From positions 496,001 to 560,000 of the forward strand of contig NZ_RQJO01000009.1 in NCBI RefSeq assembly GCF_003858635.1: DNA of 64,000 bases, in the 5' to 3' direction. Of this stretch, positions 58,664-64,000 are shown piece by piece (within the stretch, counting starts at the first letter, position 1; each line of letters begins with the position of its first letter). The notes under the pieces were generated by a model. The model saw only the letters and a program-made list of their open reading frames with translations, ran no database searches and was not told where the DNA came from. The stretch comes from Larkinella rosea (lineage in GTDB: Bacteria; Bacteroidota; Bacteroidia; Cytophagales; Spirosomataceae). Both the position numbers and the translations under genes were made by a program.

Positions 58664-58978
58664 ATGCAGGAAATTGCTTTTACCATGAAATTAAAACCCG
58701 GTTTGGAGGCTGAATACCAGCGTCGGCACGACGAAATCTGGCCGGAGCTATCGCAGGCCCTGACCGAAGCCGGTATCCGGGATTATTCGATCTTCCTCGA
58801 CCGGGCCAGCGGTACCCTGTTCGGGGTGCAAAAGCGGGTGGAGAATCACACCGCCGATCAATTGCCGACCCTGCCCGTGATGAAACGCTGGTGGGCCTAC
58901 ATGGCGGATCTGATGGATACCAATCCCGATCATTCACCGGTTGTGATAACGCTCGAGCGCGTCTTTCACATGGACTGA
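58664..58978 (+). CDS. rhaM: L-rhamnose mutarotase
   Basis: The product has 104 residues, the family's length. Hallmarks are FTMKLKPGLEAEYQRRHDEI with the catalytic His, then WPELSQALTEAGIRDYSIFL, and WWAYMADLMDTNPDHSPV. It interconverts alpha and beta anomers of L-rhamnose in the cytosol. It lies 167 nt after the GH106 gene on the same strand; no other rha genes are seen in the window. Confidence 0.95.
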   Translation: MQEIAFTMKLKPGLEAEYQRRHDEIWPELSQALTEAGIRDYSIFLDRASGTLFGVQKRVENHTADQLPTLPVMKRWWAYMADLMDTNPDHSPVVITLERVFHMD

Positions 58979-59011
58979 CGGCTTTTATGGCGTGAATTTT
59001 CAACCGGAGAG

Positions 59012-59040
59012 GATCGGCCAGCAGGCCGGTCTTTTGTTTT
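59012..59040 (+). terminator. Rho-independent terminator after rhaM
   Basis: GATCGGCC (59012-59019) pairs with GGCCGGTC (59024-59031) with one G-T pair and a 4-nt loop, followed by TTTTGTTTT. Confidence 0.8.
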
Positions 59041-59210
59041 ATATTGCCGAACAGAAAATATCGAAACAATTCGGTGTAAAAAGAAAAAAATAAAAATGTT
59101 TTTAATGTTTTTTTTATCCCTCAAAAGTGTCCTATATTTCTTCCCCTGAGTGAACATTTGTACTTCTCTAATACATACTCCATCCATCCAACTATGTTAA
59201 GTAACATTCT

Positions 59211-62200
59211 ATGAAGACACCTTTCCGATTTTATTACAAACTGGTGGGAATGACGGTTTTATGCGTCATTTTGTCCTTGCCCGTGTTCGCGCAAACAATC
59301 AAAGTCAGCGGAAAAGTACAAGCGGCTGCCGATAATTCGGCGCTGGTAGGCATCTCAATTCTGGTCAAAGGTACCAACAATGGAACGACTTCGAATGCAG
59401 CCGGGGAATACACCATCAACGCTCCTGCCAACGGCACCCTGATTTTCTCCTTTATCGGTTTTGCGAAACAGGAAGTTCCGGTCAATAACCGCAGCCTCAT
59501 TGATGTGACCTTGCAGGAAGACAATCAGCAGCTGAATGAGGTCGTCGTGACGGCCCTGGGGGTAAAGCGGGAAAAAAAGCAGTTGGGCTACACGGTTTCG
59601 GAAATCTCCGGGACCAAAATGGCGGCTACCAACGAGCTTAGCCCCATCAGCGCGTTGCAGGGTCGGATTCCGGGCGTTCAGATTGACCAGGGCGCGGGCG
59701 GTCTGACGGGAAATACCAAAATCCTGATCCGGGGAAATTCGACGCTGTCGACCAATAACCAGCCTATTTTCGTGGTCGATGGCGTGATTCTGGACAACGA
59801 CATCTACGACGAAAGCGGCCGCGATTTCGGTAATGCCCTCAAAAACCTGAATATGGAGGATTTTGAGAGTGTTTCCGTGCTGAAAGGCTCAGCGGCAGCC
59901 GCGCTCTACGGCACCCGGGCGATCAACGGCGTGATTCTGGTGACGACCAAAAAAGGAGTTCAGCGGAAGGGAATTGGTGTCAGCGTTTCGCAGACGTTTA
60001 ACATGCAGAAAGCTTACCGGGGGCCGGATTTTCAGAATGAATACGGTGGTGGAACCGTCGGCGCATTTTTTACCGATACCCGGGACCCGAATTACAAACC
60101 CGACGAAAGCTGGACCACGAAGGTATTTCCGACTAATAGCCAGGGAAAACCATATATCGATCAGCAGATTAACCGGGAGCTGGAAAACTGGGGTCCGCGG
60201 TTTGCAGGCCAGCAAGTTCTTGATTATGATGGGAAACCGACCACCTATCAGGCGTATCCTAACAATTACCTTGATGCGTTTCAGACCGGTTTGGGTAATC
60301 TCACCAACGTGGCCATCGACGGTGGGGGAGAACGTTCGACCTTCCGGTTTTCGTACAACCGGGCCAAAAACCGGGGGATCAACTTCAAGAACGAACTGGA
60401 GAAAAATGCCTTCAACCTACGCGTGACGCAGAATCTGAACAAATTTCTGGTGGCTGATGTAACTGCCGATTATACGGTCACTGAAGGAAGCAACCCACCG
60501 AGTCTGGGTCTGAACCCTTTTACCTGGACTTATCCGCGTAACTATAACACCAAATACTGGATGCAACGGGAAAATTACCTTGGTTATACCGGTGGCGCCC
60601 CGAACGTATTCGATCCCAACGAACCCAATAAGGTGCCTCGTGCCGATTACTGGTTTGGCATATTCGAGAACGATTACCTGCAAACCGAGCAGATGGTGCG
60701 TGGTCGGCTGATGCTGACCGGGACGGTGACCGACTGGCTAAAACTCCAGGTCGAAGGAAATTTTAACAATCTGTACACGAAAAATGAAACCAAGGAATTA
60801 GGTACAGGTGCCAATTTTACGGGTGGCAAGTACGGTTTGGGTCACTCAGTCAAACAGGCCACATTTATGAAATGGATGGCTATTTTTAATAAATCAATCA
60901 CCAAGGATCTGGATTTCAACGGTTACCTTGGCGGAGAAGCGCAGAACTACAACCTGTCGTACAACTATTCCGAAACGAAAGACGGGTTGACCTATCCGGG
61001 CAACTTCTTCCTGGCAAACTCCAAACAAGCGCAGGTTTCTACGGGCGGTATCAAAACCCGGCGGGCTTACCGGTCGCTGTACGCCAGCGCCGATTTTGCT
61101 TACAAGGATCAATTGTTTTTGCAGGCCACGATGCGGAACGACTGGACATCGGCCCTGACCTATAAGGACGGAACCGGTAACAACTCGTACAGCTATCCGT
61201 CGGTCAGCCTTTCGTGGGTATTCTCCCAGACCTTTCATTCGACGCTGCCGTCATGGATTACCTACGGAAAACTGCGCGGCAACCTGGCAGTTTTGGGGGG
61301 CGACATCGACCCCTTCATCCTGAATCCCGGTTTTGCGTTCAAGAATTATTCCAATGCGGGCGGTTTTGGCGATCAGCCGATGTCGACCTACAGTTCGAAC
61401 TCGACCTTGCAGCAGAATGTCAAACCCTTGCGAAAAACCGCCAAGGAGATCGGGCTGGAGCTGAAAGTGCTGAACAACCGGCTCGGCATCGACGTGTCGG
61501 TTTACCGTGACAATTCCCGCAACCAGCCGATTCCGATTTCGGCCGCTATTGAAACTGGGGTGAGCAGCATCCTGATCAACGCCGGGAACATTCAGAATAC
61601 CGGGATCGAAATTGCCCTCGACGCCACTCCGCTCAAAATCGGCGATTTTACCTGGAACACCATGGTCTCGTTTTCCCGCAACCGCAACAAAATTGTGGAA
61701 TTGTACGGTGACCGTGAATATTACCCGCTGGCGGACGAGTCGGCCGGGGGAAACGACCTGATTCCGTACGCCAAAGTGGGCGGAACCTACGGGGTCGTTC
61801 GGACGAAAATTGCCGCCAGCCGGTTTCAGGGGGCCGACGCCAACGATCCGCGCAACGGAAAACCGATCCTGTCCTGGCGGGGTGATGCCCGGGCGGCTTT
61901 CCCGGCACGAAGCAATGAGTGGAAAGATGTGGGTGACATCAACGCCAAATTCCGCGGAGGCTGGGATAACACCTTTACCTATAAGCGGTTTTCGCTCAAT
62001 GTGCTGCTGGACGCTAAAATTGGCGGAGATATGATCATTACCACCCTGCGCTACGGCACGCATACCGGGGTGTTTACCAACACCTTGCAGGGTCGTGATG
62101 CCGAGCACGGCGGGATTGTCTGGACCAGTAAATACGATAACAAGACCTACGACGACGGCATCATTCCGGATGGCGTTTTTGCCGCCGGACAAACCATCAC

Positions 62201-62597
62201 GCAGGCCGACGGAACCGTGGCTAACGTGGGCGGAATGACGTTCAAGGATGCCTATGATAAGGGGTTGGTGGAACCGACGCACCTGCCGCAGTATAACTAC
62301 CGCTACGGTTCGTTCTCGACCGCCGTGGGCGATTACTGGATTTCGGAAAATTCCTGGGTTTCGCTCCGGCAGGTTTCACTGAGTATTCAGGTGCCGTCGA
62401 ACTGGGTGCAGAAAGTGAAGCTCAACAACCTGTCCGTCAATCTGGTAGGCCGTGATTTGCTGTACCTTTACAACACGCTGCCGCTCCACTTCAACCCGGC
62501 TTCCAATTACTCCAACAGCACCGCCGTACAGAAGGAAAACGGTTTTATTCCACCCATGACGCGGACGCTGGGCGTCACGCTGCGGGGGACTTTTTAA
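59211..62597 (+). CDS. SusC/RagA-family TonB-linked outer-membrane transporter
   Basis: The product has 1128 residues. A signal peptide (FYYKLVGMTVLCVILSLPVF) is followed by a CarboxypepD_reg-like domain (GKVQAAADNSALVGISILVK), the TonB plug (VVVTALGVKREKKQLGYTVS, VLKGSAAAALYGTRAINGVI) and the 22-strand barrel ending in RTLGVTLRGTF with the C-terminal aromatic residue. It imports glycans or their oligosaccharides using TonB energy, with the SusD-like lid encoded next. A/T-rich sequence precedes it; no clear promoter match. Confidence 0.95.
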   Translation: MKTPFRFYYKLVGMTVLCVILSLPVFAQTIKVSGKVQAAADNSALVGISILVKGTNNGTTSNAAGEYTINAPANGTLIFSFIGFAKQEVPVNNRSLIDVTLQEDNQQLNEVVVTALGVKREKKQLGYTVSEISGTKMAATNELSPISALQGRIPGVQIDQGAGGLTGNTKILIRGNSTLSTNNQPIFVVDGVILDNDIYDESGRDFGNALKNLNMEDFESVSVLKGSAAAALYGTRAINGVILVTTKKGVQRKGIGVSVSQTFNMQKAYRGPDFQNEYGGGTVGAFFTDTRDPNYKPDESWTTKVFPTNSQGKPYIDQQINRELENWGPRFAGQQVLDYDGKPTTYQAYPNNYLDAFQTGLGNLTNVAIDGGGERSTFRFSYNRAKNRGINFKNELEKNAFNLRVTQNLNKFLVADVTADYTVTEGSNPPSLGLNPFTWTYPRNYNTKYWMQRENYLGYTGGAPNVFDPNEPNKVPRADYWFGIFENDYLQTEQMVRGRLMLTGTVTDWLKLQVEGNFNNLYTKNETKELGTGANFTGGKYGLGHSVKQATFMKWMAIFNKSITKDLDFNGYLGGEAQNYNLSYNYSETKDGLTYPGNFFLANSKQAQVSTGGIKTRRAYRSLYASADFAYKDQLFLQATMRNDWTSALTYKDGTGNNSYSYPSVSLSWVFSQTFHSTLPSWITYGKLRGNLAVLGGDIDPFILNPGFAFKNYSNAGGFGDQPMSTYSSNSTLQQNVKPLRKTAKEIGLELKVLNNRLGIDVSVYRDNSRNQPIPISAAIETGVSSILINAGNIQNTGIEIALDATPLKIGDFTWNTMVSFSRNRNKIVELYGDREYYPLADESAGGNDLIPYAKVGGTYGVVRTKIAASRFQGADANDPRNGKPILSWRGDARAAFPARSNEWKDVGDINAKFRGGWDNTFTYKRFSLNVLLDAKIGGDMIITTLRYGTHTGVFTNTLQGRDAEHGGIVWTSKYDNKTYDDGIIPDGVFAAGQTITQADGTVANVGGMTFKDAYDKGLVEPTHLPQYNYRYGSFSTAVGDYWISENSWVSLRQVSLSIQVPSNWVQKVKLNNLSVNLVGRDLLYLYNTLPLHFNPASNYSNSTAVQKENGFIPPMTRTLGVTLRGTF

Positions 62598-62634
62598 CGA
62601 AAACCGGTTCTGAACGACTTAAACGATCTTTATT

Positions 62635-64000
62635 ATGAAAAATAGATTGACCTGGAGTTTCGCGCTCATGCTGGTGACCGGCCTTTTCGTGACCACCTCC
62701 TGCAAGGAAGACTTCGCCAACATCAACACCGACCCGAGTGTGGTCACCGTTCCCGACCCCAAATACCTGTTCACGTATTCGTTGGACAACCTGGAGTCGT
62801 ATAAAGGAAACGAATGGGTGTGGGAAAGCCTGGAACAAACCCTCCGGTTTTCGCAGCACCTGACCACCGACCCCTACGAGCTTTCGACCAACATCAATTC
62901 CCGGTATTCGGCCTATTACACGAATGTTCTCCCGAATCTGGTCGAAATCCGGAAGCAGATCGACGCCAAACCCGACAAGGATCGGTACCAGAAAATGCGG
63001 GCGGCAACGTACGTAGTGGCGGTTTATCAGGGCTTGCACGTCACCGACCTGAACGGCTCAATGCCGTATACCAAAGCCATTCAGGGGCGGTATGAAGAAA
63101 ACTTTCGGCCGGAATACGATACGCAGAAAACGCTGTACGACACCTGGTTGACGGAGCTGACCGCATCCGTTGCCACGCTGACGGCCAGTCTGACGGAACA
63201 GGAAAGTTATGGAAACGCCGATATTTTTTACCACGGCGACTGGACGAAGTGGGCCAAACTGGCCAACACCCTGAAACTCCGGATTGCGCTGCGGTATGAA
63301 GGGCAGGACAAGACCAAAACACAGCAGATTTTCAAGGAGGTAATGGAAAATTCGGCGGGGCCGATCGTGGAGGATGCCGATCAGTTCGCTTACATCGACC
63401 CGGATTATGATCCGATTGGTAGCAACATCGACTACCGCAGCGCCCGCTTTGCCACCAATTCCATCATCACGTTTCTGAAAGGGACGAATGATCCACGGCT
63501 GAAGATTTATTTTACGCCCAACGATCTGACGGCCAGTGCGCTGGATACGATCAAAAAATATAATCTGACCCTGCCGTCGTTCATCAAAACCGGTGATCCG
63601 CTGATCCGCTACCAGGGTGGTCCCGCCGACTGGACGACCAATCAGGCGGTGGCGCAGTACTACAAAAACACGTTCAATGCCGGGACCAACAAGTACATCC
63701 TGATGTCGGCGATCAACCGGGTGTTTTTTGCGCCCCGTCGGAATGGAGCCACCGGTACGTTCCACGACTACCTGGTAACGAGCGCAGAAACCTGTTTTTA
63801 CATCGCCGAGATGATCACGAAAGGCTACGGAACCGGCGTTAACACGAAAGGAACGGCGGAGTTCTGGTACAACAAGGGCATTACCTCCTCGCTAAAAACC
63901 ATGAACGCCATTGCCGTTGCCGCTTTATCGACCCAGGGATTGACCAGCGCGGCTGATCAGGAAATTGCGGCTTACATCGCGCAACCGAAAGTAAAGCTCG
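62635..64000 (+). CDS. SusD/RagB-family lipoprotein (partial, cut by the window end)
   Basis: The first 455 codons are visible from ATG 62635. The lipoprotein signal ends at Cys23 (VTTSC). The mature part shows INTDPSVVTVPDPKYLFTYS, AATYVVAVYQGLHVTDLNGS, WTKWAKLANTLKLRIALRYE and SAETCFYIAEMITKGY, matching the SusD-like_2 type with TPR-like helices. It binds glycans at the surface over the SusC pore, 37 nt upstream. No stop is reached by base 64000. Confidence 0.93.
   Translation, partial: MKNRLTWSFALMLVTGLFVTTSCKEDFANINTDPSVVTVPDPKYLFTYSLDNLESYKGNEWVWESLEQTLRFSQHLTTDPYELSTNINSRYSAYYTNVLPNLVEIRKQIDAKPDKDRYQKMRAATYVVAVYQGLHVTDLNGSMPYTKAIQGRYEENFRPEYDTQKTLYDTWLTELTASVATLTASLTEQESYGNADIFYHGDWTKWAKLANTLKLRIALRYEGQDKTKTQQIFKEVMENSAGPIVEDADQFAYIDPDYDPIGSNIDYRSARFATNSIITFLKGTNDPRLKIYFTPNDLTASALDTIKKYNLTLPSFIKTGDPLIRYQGGPADWTTNQAVAQYYKNTFNAGTNKYILMSAINRVFFAPRRNGATGTFHDYLVTSAETCFYIAEMITKGYGTGVNTKGTAEFWYNKGITSSLKTMNAIAVAALSTQGLTSAADQEIAAYIAQPKVKL

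Overview
The window looks like chromosomal DNA from a moderately GC-rich member of the Bacteroidota, most likely order Cytophagales near Spirosoma or Larkinella. The reasons are a SusC/SusD outer-membrane pair, DUF3108 and DUF3500 proteins, an M56/BlaI regulatory pair, promoters of the TTG-N19/20-TAnnTTTG type (clear before dnaA, close to it before recA), and starts with little Shine-Dalgarno sequence. The genus is an inference; no 16S gene or search was available. I saw no tRNA, rRNA, CRISPR array, prophage or complete insertion sequence.

Layout. 1-8.1 kb: end of an unidentified gene, a GntP permease, a RidA-like imine deaminase, a ZU5 lipoprotein, a PEP-mutase-family enzyme, a DUF805 membrane protein, then a run with a D-threonine-aldolase-like enzyme and an SGNH hydrolase; part of this suggests use of D-amino acids or hydroxy acids. 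8.3-11.7 kb: small unknown protein, lipid kinase and App1-like phosphatidate phosphatase (divergent), methyltransferase. 11.8-15.8 kb: methylmalonyl-CoA mutase mutAB. 16.2-24 kb: dnaA, two tandem GNAT/FemAB-like transferases, envelope proteins, recA. 24-33.5 kb: PhzF, MocR-type regulator, citrate synthase, amidohydrolase, DUF3500 protein, O-acyltransferase, LysR regulator. 33.6-38 kb: glycerol-3-phosphate dehydrogenase and a P-type cation ATPase. 38.2-51.4 kb: GH105 enzyme, a TetR-controlled efflux operon (TolC, HlyD, two ATPases, two ABC-2 permeases), a hexuronate-type MFS carrier and a CE4-GH39 fusion. 51.4-55.6 kb: BlaR1/BlaI-like pair facing a serine beta-lactamase-like gene. 55.7-64 kb: GH106 alpha-L-rhamnosidase, RhaM, SusC, SusD (cut by the window end). 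The carbohydrate genes together point to use of pectin or rhamnogalacturonan.

Two things stand out. First, mutB carries an in-frame 480-bp insert (12383-12862) that encodes a DUF559 (Vsr-like, PD-(D/E)XK) nuclease domain and is bounded by 38-bp G/C-rich inverted repeats; without it the protein has normal mutase length. It behaves like a mobile endonuclease cassette that landed in the linker between the two mutase domains without breaking the reading frame. Second, many of the intergenic spaces hold long inverted repeats, about 14 loci in eight unrelated sequence families (A-H below). Most arms are built from short degenerate tandem units; several are perfect over 25-32 bp and one is 51/52. 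They lie at gene ends, sometimes supplying the stop codon of the neighbour. These two classes of element are the best candidates for undescribed biology here.

Other points: a one-base frameshift separates the beta-lactamase-like gene from its signal peptide; three 16-bp TAAGAA-type palindromes between blaI and that gene are probable BlaI operators; a 24-bp palindrome precedes the tetR of the efflux operon; and a 15-bp perfect hairpin covers the start codon of the PEP-mutase-family gene.
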